Source: a bacterium
Lineage (GTDB): Bacteria; Bacteroidota; Ignavibacteria; Kapaibacteriales; UBA2268
DNA length: 64,000 nt
Reading direction: 5' to 3'
Assembly: GCA_024711295.1 (NCBI GenBank)
Contig: JANJTB010000004.1
Coordinates: 1-64,000 of the forward strand
Part shown: in pieces, positions 33,037-42,264 of the stretch
Position numbering within the stretch: the first letter of the stretch is position 1
Layout: each line of letters starts with the position of its first letter
Program-made: the position numbers and the translations under genes
Notes under the pieces: model-generated
What the model was told of the DNA's origin: nothing
The model's input: only the letters and a program-made list of their open reading frames with translations
Databases searched by the model: none

Positions 33037-35919
33037 TTACCTGACGATATTTAATATTTTAGAGGTGTTACCTTTGTCAGATTCCAGACTGATAACATAC
33101 TGTCCCTGAGAAAAGGGATTAAGGTCAATTAGTAATCTGTTAACACCGGGGTAAATCTTATGAATTGATGAGCTGTCATATTCGTAAAGTTCCTTGATTT
33201 TTTTACCGTTCAAGTCCCATAATGTTAGTTTCAAATAATTTATTTCAGGAACTATCATCTCAACAGTCAGTATATCATCGGCCGGATTTGGAAAAACCAA
33301 AGTCATGTATGCAAACTCTGTCTGTGAAGAGAAGTTCCCGTTAGGATTTATTTTCCCCGTAATATTTTTCTTAAGGTCAATAGCTGTTTTTTCTAATTTC
33401 GTACTATCGTATTCAGCAAAAATTGCAAATGATACCCTGACCGTATCGTTGGGCCTCATGCTTACAGGTCCGGCACCAAATACCATTGATGCATCAGTAA
33501 TACCTGAAATTTGTCTGCCTATTCCACTAGTCATCATCTTCCATTTTTCCTCTTTGGTGAAGCCATCATAAACACCAGGATTTTCTTCGGAGTCTCCATC
33601 ATTATCTATCGCAAAGAAATTAATAGCCTGATTAGATAGAAGTTTAATTCCGACTTTTGGGTATTCCTCAGACTTGGCATTAACAAACTTGGCGAACTGA
33701 TTTTTACTATCCCACGAAGCCTGATTATTACTTCCCCCGGGACCAATGTCCCAGTCAAAATATAATGCTGTAAATACTGAATCTTGAAATTCTCCACTTT
33801 CATTAATTAAGTCGTAGTTAACAATCACGACATCATCTAATTCTTCTTCAACAAATTGATAAGCATTGTGAACTATTTTGACTTTAGCTATTGATGTATC
33901 TTCTTTTGAGTTAAATGCTGAATATGTTTGCTCAGCAGCAATTTGCCCTGGAATTTCTTGAATGATTGGTTCCAAAATAGCAAAATCTCTGTTTGCAGCA
34001 GAACCACTTGAACCACGAGCAACATTTGAGATCCTGTTATATGAAAAGCCGGTCATCAATGCACCTTCGAACAAAATATTTGAAGAACTAAGGTATTTAA
34101 AGCCTGATCCCCTATTATTTGAAGGGAAATCATCATATCCAATATTGCCTTGGCTATTAAAAGTAACTTGTATATTGTTACTCTTCATAGTTCGCCATGT
34201 TGGATTAACAAATATTGAGATTGAAAAAATAAAACGATTCTGTTCATTATCAATAATATTAAGTCTTATAGGGAGATTGAAATTTAAGGGCATATTATCC
34301 TGAAGAATAAATTCAAATCTTCCGTTCACTTGTTTTAACTCTAATGTATTAATATCGCCTGCATACAAACTGTCAACTACAAATTCCGGTGCAAATTGTG
34401 TTAATGATTCAGCATAAATATTTACTTTATCGGCATTTTTCAGAGCATTAAAAATCTCAATTTCAAGGTAAACCTTGTCGCCTGATCTGATAACATCATC
34501 ATCAGTTTCTTTACTAATCTTATAATTACTTAATAATAATGATACGGGTTCTTTAACAGTGGTAGCTGCATTTGCGTTCACTTTACCACTACCAATCATG
34601 CCTGAAAAGTTTGGATTTCGTATTGCGATATTGTCTGATGTTGCCTTTAGATGTTCATTTACCTGAATGCTGATGTACTCAGGGTGGTTGAGCTTAACCA
34701 TTCCGGCAACTGCTGCAACAACAGGAGAAGCCATTGAAGTACCGCTCCATGAGTCATAATTATTGGCGGGTGTACTTGACATTATATTTACACCCGGGGC
34801 AGATATCCCGACGGTGCTGTGATAATTTGAAAATCCTGCTTTGAAGTCCATGCTGTCAATTGCGGCAACAGATAGTACACCTTTGTATGAAGCTGGGAAA
34901 AATGCTTCATTAGAATAATTGTTTCCTGCTGCAGCCACTACAACAGAACCTAATTCCAATGCTGTATTAATTATGTCTTGTTCTGACTGTGAAAAACCTC
35001 CACCACCCCATGAGCAGTTTATTATATCAGAACCTGCTATCGCTGCATAAAGCAACCCCTCATACGACTTTATAAGACCTCTTGAATTTGGATCATCCTG
35101 ACCAATTTTTACTGGAAGTATCTTTGTATTAAGACCAATACCTGCTATTCCGATTTCATTGTTAGCAGTGGCACCGATGATTCCTGCAACATGAGTACCA
35201 TGACCATTTCCAGGGTACGGGTCATTATCCATTCCCGTTTCAAATGATGAAGAGCCAAAATCCCATCCTCTCCAATCATCAACAAATCCATTATCGTCGT
35301 CATCTATACCATTCTGACTTCTGTCGTTGCCCTGGTTGTCTAAGCCCATTTCACCTGGATTATGGTAAATATTATCTTTTAAATCTTCATGCAGGTAATC
35401 TACTCCGGTATCAACAATACCTATTACGACTTTTCTATTAGTGGTGTCAACATTTTTCCAACTTTCGAGAATACTGGCTGATTTAAACACATATTGTGTA
35501 AAGAAAAGCGAGTCATTAGGAATTATCAAGTCAGAAATTTCTCTTTTATATAATGGCTCAGCGTACTCAATAAAACTAAATGTTTGCAGTTTTCTTGAAA
35601 TAAAAACAGGGTTATAATTCTTATCAATATCAATCAGGAATATTCTTTCTAGGCCATAGTTTTTAATACTTAGGAGTTTTTCATTATTATTCGATTTATT
35701 GTTCAAACCCTTAATGATTTGTTCAGAAAGCAACTTAGATATTTTATGATTTCTTAATATCAGATTTAATTCTTGTATATAATTATTATTTGCTTCTTGA
35801 ATTTTGTCGGTAAATTCTCTTTTAATCTTAAAAATAATTTTTCCATCGTGGTAGCTTTGAGTGTTTGCAGTTAAGCTCAGCAGAAAAAACAAAAATAATA
35901 AAGTAAAAAACTTATTCAT
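33037..35919 (-). CDS. T9SS-exported subtilisin-like (S8) serine protease
   Basis: A 960-residue secreted protease. The signal peptide is MNKFFTLLFLFFLLSLTANTQ. Residues 25-140 look like a propeptide. The catalytic triad is clear: Asp about 171 (VIGIVDTGVDYLHEDL), His about 241 (GHGTHVAGIIGA) and Ser about 392 (GTSMASPVVAAVAG), with the oxyanion Asn in VVAAAGNN. The middle part, about 470-860, has beta-rich domains. The last 85 residues are a T9SS sorting domain (VFPNPADDILTV, LWDLNGKKIKEL, FSQGQYVISL, ILNIV). It likely acts as a surface or released protease. Transcribed alone, facing the PEBP gene tail to tail. Confidence 0.93.
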   Translation of the reverse strand: MNKFFTLLFLFFLLSLTANTQSYHDGKIIFKIKREFTDKIQEANNNYIQELNLILRNHKISKLLSEQIIKGLNNKSNNNEKLLSIKNYGLERIFLIDIDKNYNPVFISRKLQTFSFIEYAEPLYKREISDLIIPNDSLFFTQYVFKSASILESWKNVDTTNRKVVIGIVDTGVDYLHEDLKDNIYHNPGEMGLDNQGNDRSQNGIDDDDNGFVDDWRGWDFGSSSFETGMDNDPYPGNGHGTHVAGIIGATANNEIGIAGIGLNTKILPVKIGQDDPNSRGLIKSYEGLLYAAIAGSDIINCSWGGGGFSQSEQDIINTALELGSVVVAAAGNNYSNEAFFPASYKGVLSVAAIDSMDFKAGFSNYHSTVGISAPGVNIMSSTPANNYDSWSGTSMASPVVAAVAGMVKLNHPEYISIQVNEHLKATSDNIAIRNPNFSGMIGSGKVNANAATTVKEPVSLLLSNYKISKETDDDVIRSGDKVYLEIEIFNALKNADKVNIYAESLTQFAPEFVVDSLYAGDINTLELKQVNGRFEFILQDNMPLNFNLPIRLNIIDNEQNRFIFSISIFVNPTWRTMKSNNIQVTFNSQGNIGYDDFPSNNRGSGFKYLSSSNILFEGALMTGFSYNRISNVARGSSGSAANRDFAILEPIIQEIPGQIAAEQTYSAFNSKEDTSIAKVKIVHNAYQFVEEELDDVVIVNYDLINESGEFQDSVFTALYFDWDIGPGGSNNQASWDSKNQFAKFVNAKSEEYPKVGIKLLSNQAINFFAIDNDGDSEENPGVYDGFTKEEKWKMMTSGIGRQISGITDASMVFGAGPVSMRPNDTVRVSFAIFAEYDSTKLEKTAIDLKKNITGKINPNGNFSSQTEFAYMTLVFPNPADDILTVEMIVPEINYLKLTLWDLNGKKIKELYEYDSSSIHKIYPGVNRLLIDLNPFSQGQYVISLESDKGNTSKILNIVR

Positions 35920-35990
35920 AAATATTGATAACTTGTGATAGTAAAAGAATAAGAGTTAAAACGAAAATAAAAGCCATTTAATTGACTAAA

Positions 35991-36771
35991 TCAGTAATAT
36001 TTCAATGTTATTTTTGAAATCTTTGAAAAAATTAAACTCGCATTGCCACCATTTATTCCAATTTCGAGGTAACCTGAGCTACCGATATAAGCAAATAAAT
36101 CTCCCTTAGGTACATCACAATAAGTTTTCATGATTTCATTAAGCTCAAACTCTGCAGAAATTATCTTTAGGTCTCTTTTTTTTTTGACCATCATCAGAAG
36201 GTTTAATATTTGTTATCAAATTGCCAAAGTTATCATAATGAATTACCTGCCCAATGGCTTCGCTATCACTATAGTGGGCAGAATAATCAAACTTTACAAG
36301 TTCGTTAATGGAAATTGGTTGCCCAATTTCAATCAATTCCTTTTTTTGTGATATCAAAGCTGCAACAGGGGCGAAAATGTCCCTTCCATGAAAAGTATTG
36401 GAAATATTTGAATTTAGATAATTTGATTTATCTAATTTTACTGAAGAAGTAACTTGTTCGTAATTTAATATATAACTAAGTAAACCGTTATCGGGTGCAA
36501 CAAAGAATTTTCCTGCAGCTTCAATTGCAACTGGTAACCTTTCCGAACCTACTCCTGGGTCAACTACACATAGGAAAATAGAATTAGAAGGAAAATACCT
36601 GAAAGAAGATTCCAATTGGTATGCAGCCGAAACAATATTTCCAGGTTCAATGCCATGATTAATGTCAATAATATCAGCAAATGGACTTATCGAACGAATT
36701 ACTCCCTTCATAATTCCAACATAGTTATCAACATAACCAAAATCAGTTAATAATGCTATAGTTCGTGCCAT
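35991..36771 (-). CDS. DUF62 family SAM hydrolase/halogenase-like protein, split by a frameshift at a 10-A run
   Basis: One gene in two frames. Frame one (36771 down to 36145) has the N-terminal domain of SAM hydroxide adenosyltransferases (DUF62): ARTIALLTDFGYVDNYVGIMKG, the D/R pair in VVDPGVGSERLP, and HGRDIFAPVAA with the active-site His. It ends soon after a run of ten A bases (36176-36185 on the plus strand as T). The C-terminal domain continues in the other frame (36194 to 35991, GDLFAYIGSSGYLEIGINGGNA). One A fewer would restore a single 259-residue protein of normal length. The cause may be a sequencing or assembly error, a real inactivation, or slippage. The gene starts three bases after the DUF4175 stop and is the last of that unit. 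Confidence 0.8.
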
Positions 36772-36773
36772 AG

Positions 36774-39700
36774 TTATTTTCTTTGAATATTTTGCAAAGA
36801 CTCAAAATAGGTCTTAATAAGATTTTCGTAATCCTTCGAGTAACCTCTCTGATTAGATTTGATTAAATCCTTGATAACTTTATCTCTTCCCTCCTGATTT
36901 AACAAATCAAGATCTCCGGGGCTATTCTTGAATAAATTATCGGCTTGATTTCCTTCTCTTTGTTCTTCGTAATCACGATCGTAAACGGATCTTGAGATAT
37001 CGAGTAGTTTCGATAGGATTCTTTCTTGTTTACGCATTTGCTCCGGTCTTACTCCATTCTGTTTCATATCAGTCATTACTTCTTGCATTTCCTTTGCTAA
37101 TTTCTCGAGTTCACCAAGTTTCTTTGAGTCATTTCCAAATTCTTTTTGTTCTTTAAGTAACTCATCAAGAGATTTTTTAGCACCGCCTTGTTTGTCAGCG
37201 AGCCTGCCCATCTCTGCTTGTTGTTCCATAGACATCTGTCCGCCAGAGCCTTTACCACCCTGCATCATTTGTTGTAATGCCTGATTTATTGCTTGTTGTT
37301 GAGCTGCAATTTCTTGCATCTTTTGCGACATACTCATACCGGGCGTCATTCCCGAGCCTGATCCACCACCCATACCACCGGGGTTATCGCATGAACCACT
37401 TTGTTGTGCTTTCATAGCAGCAGCCATATCCTGCATTTGTGATGCTGCCCGGTTCAGAGCCCCCATTGCTGCTGATTGCGATTGAGCCGCTTTTTGATTA
37501 TTTCTGTCTGCCATATTCTCAACAGATTTACGCATTTCCTTTAAAGCATTTGATATTTCATTTGCCATTTCTGGGGTTACTGCAAAGCTCTTTTCTGACA
37601 AAGCCGACATAGCTTGGGCAACATTCATGAGTGATTCAAACATCTCTGCCTGGTCTTGAGCAAATTGTGGCAGCTTCGTTGAATTGTAATCAGCTTTTGC
37701 TGTGTTGTTTTTTACATTTTCTTGTTTCTTAGATAAATCCAGTACGTCAGAAGCAAATTTTTCCATTTTCTCGATAGCTTCTTGTGTATTTTGTTGTTGC
37801 ATGTTCTGTTTCATTTGCTGCATTTTCGAAGCAAAATCTTTGAGATTCTTTGAAGCTTTTTTCTGGTTTTGTGAAGATTTCTCCATCTGACCAGACTGCA
37901 TATTTTGCTGTGAATTCTCCATTTCTTTGTTCGTTTCATCAGGCTTAAGATTTTCCATTGCATCTTTTAAGTTGTCCATTGGCATTTCATTCTCACCAAT
38001 TTCCTGCATTAGTTTTTCTAAATCTTTCAGCTCTTTTTCAATATTATTCAACTCTTTTTGAATTTTCTCTTGCCTTTTTGCAAGTTCATTTTGTTTTTCC
38101 TTGTTAGCAGCACTTGTCTTCTGAGTTTCTTCAGCAAGTTCGTCCTGCTGTTTGGCAAGTTCTTCAGCTCTTTTTCTGAGGGCATCAGTTTTTTGCTCGG
38201 CTTGTAACCTTTTCAAAATTTTCATTGAACGTTCAATGCTTTTTCTAAATTGTTCATCGTTAAACTTGAATTGTTCCATAGCCTTTTGAAGTTGCTCCTG
38301 GTTCATATTTTTCAGGGCATCCTGCATTTTTTGTTGCATTTGCCTTAATTCAGGCGAATCAACCTGTTTCATCAAATTTTGAAGTTCCTGATATTTCTGC
38401 AATGTCTCCGGAGAAATCATTTGATTTTCTTGAAGCTTTTCTGTTGCCTGTTCAAGAGTTTTAGCCATATCAGTCATTTTTTCTTTTAAATCTTCTTGCC
38501 TGTTCAAGATTTCTTCAGCTTTTTTCTTCTGCTTCCAATCAGGTTCATTGAACTTATTCTTTTCTTTTTGTAGTTCTCTCCCTAACTCTTCAATATCTTT
38601 CTTGACTTCGGTTGCTTCTTTTATTAATTTCTCAAGATCTTTTTCAATTTTATTTTGCACCTGGTCACTTTCTTTCTGTACTTCACTCAATGAAGGAAGT
38701 CTAACAGACAATGTTTGAGTTTTGGATTTCTTAGGTCCATTAACAACGTCATTGTCCGAAACTTCTAAATAGAATTCAAATACATCGTCAGGCATGATAC
38801 CAAGCTTGTTAAGATCCCAAAGATAGGATAATTCAAATGAACTTTCATTAGTTGAAAATTTAATTTCTGAAGCAGAAAATTTCTCATCAGGTACAGCATA
38901 AGGGCTTTTAGCAAGTCGGTAAAATAGATTAATCTTTGAAATGCCAAAGTCATCATAAACACTTATTTTTATTGGTAGCATGGCATTTGTATTAATTTCA
39001 ACATCGTTAGCAGGACTGATAAGTTTTATGGTTGGGTAAGCATCTTGAACAGCAATCACTGAATACAATATTGGGTTCTCACTTTTTTCGCCGTCCAAAT
39101 CTGTAAGTTCAAAGTAATAATTGCCTGATCTAGCAATTCTAAATGAGCCGTCTGCCTGCTTGCCACTTATGTTTAAGTTAAATGTTGATGTATCATTTTT
39201 GAGATTTATTTCTTCTGTTTTATCCGTCATATCTTTCTTAACAAAAATTATCTTTGCAGACATTAACTCTTTGTTAGAGCTTACTCTGAATATAGCATTA
39301 GAGCCGACAAGTGCTGTAAAATCAGAATTTTGTTCGTTGAAATATGAGGTTTCCTGTTTAGTATATGTTGGGAAGACTAATTTGCCCGAAATATTTTTTA
39401 TGATTGGTTTATCAATAACATATACTTTGCAAATGCTGGTTTTAATTTTCTCTCCAAACCATTCTGTTTCAGCATAATATGTGATAGAATTCTTGAGTGA
39501 TTGGATTTCGTATATATAACTGTTGCCTTCAATAAGTTTTAACTGTATCTTATCAAATAATTCCTGCTTATCCTCTTTTATATATAAACTTACTTCCTGA
39601 GGTGCCACTCCGGATGCAGTAATTGTTATGATGACAGCTTCACCTCTCAGGATAGTCTGTTCGTATGGTTCTATGCTTAATGAATAAGGTACTGTTGGAA

Positions 39701-40295
39701 GATATGACCTGTTGTAGTTGACAATTCTTTCAAGTGAATATCCAAAAGAGTTTGGAAAGATGACAAAGTTGAAAATTGACAAAAATATCAATGTGGTCAA
39801 AAAATAAATTAGCGACTTCTTAAGTTGATTATAATCAAGGATGGCATCAAAATTTTTGGTGTTGACTTTCGATGCAATTTCTGAAAATGCAGATAATGCA
39901 AGTTCGGATGAAGTCCCATTCGGATTTTTGGAAAGCTGAACTAACTGTAATGCATTGCATAGGTTGTCCTTAACATCATCGAATAAGTTACCTATTCGAA
40001 TCGCCATATAATTGTCATCATAACTATCTAATAATCCCAATAGCTTTAGGAATTTCGGAATCACCAAAAGCCCTAAAGCTGTAGCAAAAATAATTAATAC
40101 AGAAACAGCAAGAATAGTTCTGAAGGTAATGTCACCGTTAAAAATCATCTCAAGTGCACCTACGGAGATCAGAGTCCAAATAAAAATAGTTAAACTATTA
40201 AGCAATGAGCTTGATAATCCTATTAGGTTCTCCTTTCTACGAGTAGAACTAATCCTGGAAATCAGTACTTTATATATATTTTCGTAATTATTCAT
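36774..40295 (-). CDS. DUF4175-family membrane protein with a long coiled-coil region
   Basis: A large protein, 1173 residues from the ATG at 40295 (MNNYENIYKVLISRI); an upstream ATG at 40325 would overlap the DUF4159 gene by 19 bases. The N-terminal 200 residues hold about three membrane helices. Then comes a beta-rich, Ig-like part (about 200-540), next a very long Gln/Lys/Glu-rich coiled coil (about 550-1000, many EELGRELQKEK- or NQEQLQKAMEQ-like heptads), a Gly/Ser/Met-rich linker (GGMGGGSGSGMTPGMSMSQ) and a short C-terminal helical part. DUF4175 proteins occur in Bacteroidota next to DUF4159 genes and are thought to be envelope proteins of unknown function. It lies between DUF4159 and the split DUF62 gene. 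Confidence 0.8.
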   Translation of the reverse strand: MNNYENIYKVLISRISSTRRKENLIGLSSSLLNSLTIFIWTLISVGALEMIFNGDITFRTILAVSVLIIFATALGLLVIPKFLKLLGLLDSYDDNYMAIRIGNLFDDVKDNLCNALQLVQLSKNPNGTSSELALSAFSEIASKVNTKNFDAILDYNQLKKSLIYFLTTLIFLSIFNFVIFPNSFGYSLERIVNYNRSYLPTVPYSLSIEPYEQTILRGEAVIITITASGVAPQEVSLYIKEDKQELFDKIQLKLIEGNSYIYEIQSLKNSITYYAETEWFGEKIKTSICKVYVIDKPIIKNISGKLVFPTYTKQETSYFNEQNSDFTALVGSNAIFRVSSNKELMSAKIIFVKKDMTDKTEEINLKNDTSTFNLNISGKQADGSFRIARSGNYYFELTDLDGEKSENPILYSVIAVQDAYPTIKLISPANDVEINTNAMLPIKISVYDDFGISKINLFYRLAKSPYAVPDEKFSASEIKFSTNESSFELSYLWDLNKLGIMPDDVFEFYLEVSDNDVVNGPKKSKTQTLSVRLPSLSEVQKESDQVQNKIEKDLEKLIKEATEVKKDIEELGRELQKEKNKFNEPDWKQKKKAEEILNRQEDLKEKMTDMAKTLEQATEKLQENQMISPETLQKYQELQNLMKQVDSPELRQMQQKMQDALKNMNQEQLQKAMEQFKFNDEQFRKSIERSMKILKRLQAEQKTDALRKRAEELAKQQDELAEETQKTSAANKEKQNELAKRQEKIQKELNNIEKELKDLEKLMQEIGENEMPMDNLKDAMENLKPDETNKEMENSQQNMQSGQMEKSSQNQKKASKNLKDFASKMQQMKQNMQQQNTQEAIEKMEKFASDVLDLSKKQENVKNNTAKADYNSTKLPQFAQDQAEMFESLMNVAQAMSALSEKSFAVTPEMANEISNALKEMRKSVENMADRNNQKAAQSQSAAMGALNRAASQMQDMAAAMKAQQSGSCDNPGGMGGGSGSGMTPGMSMSQKMQEIAAQQQAINQALQQMMQGGKGSGGQMSMEQQAEMGRLADKQGGAKKSLDELLKEQKEFGNDSKKLGELEKLAKEMQEVMTDMKQNGVRPEQMRKQERILSKLLDISRSVYDRDYEEQREGNQADNLFKNSPGDLDLLNQEGRDKVIKDLIKSNQRGYSKDYENLIKTYFESLQNIQRK

Positions 40296-40306
40296 AGATT
40301 TCTGAT

Positions 40307-40975
40307 TTAGTTTGTTAATGCCCATACAATAATATTAGTTCCGAACTTAAGAGCAGAAAGCCTTTTTTCGGGAGTTAATTTATGAATATCTGCCTCAGGC
40401 CAGCCATCGCTGGGATTTGATTCGTATGTGTAAACAACACAAAGCCTACCATCATTAAAAAGGCCAAAAGTTTGGGGCGGCTTGTTATCATGCTCGTGGA
40501 TTTTAGGTGCACCATTTGGGAATTCAAATGGATTCCTGAAAATTTCGTGAGAGTAAGGTAGTTCCACAAAATCTTGCTCAGGAAATATTTTTTTCATCTC
40601 CCTTCTGATAAATTTATCGAGTCCATAGTCATCATCAACATAAAGAAATCCACCTGATTGAAGGTATGATCTTAGTCTTCTAACTTCACTATCTGTGAAA
40701 TTAATATTGCCATGGCCTGTAAGAAATATAAAAGGATAATAAAAAACATTGTCACTTGCTAAATCAACAAATTCATAAACTGGTTCAACATTGATGTTTG
40801 TATTCTTTTTGATAAAAGTCAATAGCTGTGATTCTGATGAAGGGTCATTGTACCAGTCGCCACCACCGGAATACTTCAATCTGCCAATTTTGAAGGCACC
40901 GGTATTGCTTTGACATAATGTATCTAAAGAAATTAAAAATAATATTAAACAAACAATTATAATTTTATAATTCAT
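40307..40975 (-). CDS. DUF4159-domain exported protein
   Basis: A 222-residue protein with an N-terminal signal peptide (MNYKIIIVCLILFLISLDTLCQ). The DUF4159 blocks are visible: FKIGRLKYSGGGDWYNDPSS, FIFLTGHGNINF, SGGFLYVDDDYGL, and SHEIFRNPFEFPNGAPKIHEH with CVVYTYESNPSDGW. The fold resembles glutamine-amidotransferase-like domains. The family usually neighbours MoxR/VWA/DUF58 or DUF4175 genes in Bacteroidota, as here with DUF4175. The function is unknown. It heads the minus-strand unit with DUF4175 and DUF62. Confidence 0.85.
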   Translation of the reverse strand: MNYKIIIVCLILFLISLDTLCQSNTGAFKIGRLKYSGGGDWYNDPSSESQLLTFIKKNTNINVEPVYEFVDLASDNVFYYPFIFLTGHGNINFTDSEVRRLRSYLQSGGFLYVDDDYGLDKFIRREMKKIFPEQDFVELPYSHEIFRNPFEFPNGAPKIHEHDNKPPQTFGLFNDGRLCVVYTYESNPSDGWPEADIHKLTPEKRLSALKFGTNIIVWALTN

Positions 40976-41093
40976 AATCTAATCACATGATATACACTTA
41001 AAATTTGACGAATAATTACATTATAAATTACAAATATTTGAATTCTATTAATATAAAGACTTTAGAAGAATATTATTTCATTCAAAAAAATGT

Positions 41094-41101
41094 TATATTT
41101 G
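41094..41101 (+). promoter_or_regulatory. Candidate -7 element (TATATTTG) for the lipoprotein gene
   Basis: The octamer fits TAnnTTTG and lies 74 bases before the start codon. No TTG is found 17-23 bases upstream, so only one half of the consensus is present. Confidence 0.35.
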
Positions 41102-41160
41102 TAAATAATAATGATAACTTAAAACAAAATTAGATTTGATTTTTTAATTAACTATTATTT

Positions 41161-41167
41161 AGGAGAG
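41161..41167 (+). promoter_or_regulatory. Shine-Dalgarno site for the lipoprotein gene
   Basis: AGGAGAG precedes the ATG at 41176 by eight bases and supports that start over the GTG at 41173. Confidence 0.6.
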
Positions 41168-41175
41168 AAGTTGTG

Positions 41176-42210
41176 ATGAAATTTACAAAGTTGTTGATGC
41201 TTATGGCAATCACTTCTATTTTATTCATATCTTGCGGTAAAAGCGGTCCTGATCCTGTTGCAATTGAATCATTGGACACTTACACAGATAATGTAACAGG
41301 TTTTTCAATCAAATTTCCAAAAAATTGGATTAAGAGCAGCGTACCGGGTGGAAGATTTGTTGTATTTTCACATGAGTCAGCCAAAAAAAGATTTAGCAAA
41401 TATGATCCTGAAGGATTTCCAAGTGCAAAAATTGATGTGATGGTTGCAGATTTAACTACAGGGGTAACAATTGATTCGTTAGTTGCGAAAGCAAAAATGT
41501 TTGATGCTTCCATGTATGAAGTAGCTGATACTCAAATTGATGGTGTACAGGGTAAAAAACTTGTTTATTCTTTCCCTTTAGGATTTGAGGATAATATTTT
41601 TAATGGCATGATTTTCATTGCAGCTAAGGATACAGCGAAAGCTACAATAATAACAATCGAAGCTTTCGACAACAGCTTCGAAACTTACAAAGCATCTTTT
41701 GACGAAATCATTGCTTCCATTAAGCTTGCAAAGGCTCCTGAAGTTAAAGCTCCTGAAGTAATCACTATCACTGAAGAGGCACCTCCACCTTCTCAAACTC
41801 TTGATATGAGAACCGGTGATGGATTTATTATTGGAGTACCCGATAACTTTAAAGCAGAAAACATCGGCAAAGCATCAAATGCTTTACGTGCATGGAGCTT
41901 TTTGGGTGCTAGACGTGGCGACAGTTTTATTAAAATTGAGACTTTCGATGCCTCTAAACAAAAAGACTTAAAGAAAATTGTTGATGAAAATAGAGCCAGT
42001 TTCCAAAATGCAAGCCCCAGACAAACAACTCTTGGCGGACAGTCAGCTTATGTTCTTGATTATAAACCAGCGGCATCTGTAAAGGGTAGAGTATGGTTTG
42101 CTATGAAAGGAGATAAAATGTTTAGAATTACTCTTAATTGGTTTACCGGCGAAGAGAAAGACTTTTTGCCTGTGTTCGAAAAATCAGTTGCTTCATTTAA
42201 ATTCCAATAG
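41176..42210 (+). CDS. Lipoprotein with two PsbP/DcrB-like repeats
   Basis: A 344-residue protein from the ATG at 41176, which has a Shine-Dalgarno AGGAG upstream. The signal peptide (MKFTKLLMLMAITSILFISC) ends in an ISC lipobox. Two similar halves follow: residues about 36-175, starting TGFSIKFPKNW, and about 205-344, starting DGFIIGVPDNF. Each has a sequence of strands ending in an IIASIKL- or SVASFKF-like helix, with IDGVQGKKLVYSF and LGGQSAYVLDY in the middle. This resembles the PsbP/DcrB/LpqN fold. Function is unknown; the product probably sits at the periplasmic face. A strong terminator follows. Confidence 0.75.
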   Translation: MKFTKLLMLMAITSILFISCGKSGPDPVAIESLDTYTDNVTGFSIKFPKNWIKSSVPGGRFVVFSHESAKKRFSKYDPEGFPSAKIDVMVADLTTGVTIDSLVAKAKMFDASMYEVADTQIDGVQGKKLVYSFPLGFEDNIFNGMIFIAAKDTAKATIITIEAFDNSFETYKASFDEIIASIKLAKAPEVKAPEVITITEEAPPPSQTLDMRTGDGFIIGVPDNFKAENIGKASNALRAWSFLGARRGDSFIKIETFDASKQKDLKKIVDENRASFQNASPRQTTLGGQSAYVLDYKPAASVKGRVWFAMKGDKMFRITLNWFTGEEKDFLPVFEKSVASFKFQ

Positions 42211-42227
42211 TAAGATTTGAATTTTAT

Positions 42228-42259
42228 AAAAAAGCCCGAACAATAAATCGGGCTTTTTT
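42228..42259. terminator. Bidirectional Rho-independent terminator after the lipoprotein gene
   Basis: An A-rich arm AAAAAAGCCCGA (42228-42239) pairs with TCGGGCTTTTTT (42248-42259) around an eight-base loop. The A and T tracts on both sides let it serve both the lipoprotein gene and the convergent CNNM-like gene that ends six bases on. Confidence 0.9.
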
Positions 42260-42264
42260 CATTT

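Noticed and set aside
36130-36351. Plus-strand frame within the split DUF62 gene
   Set aside because: Antisense to a recognised gene and not protein-like.
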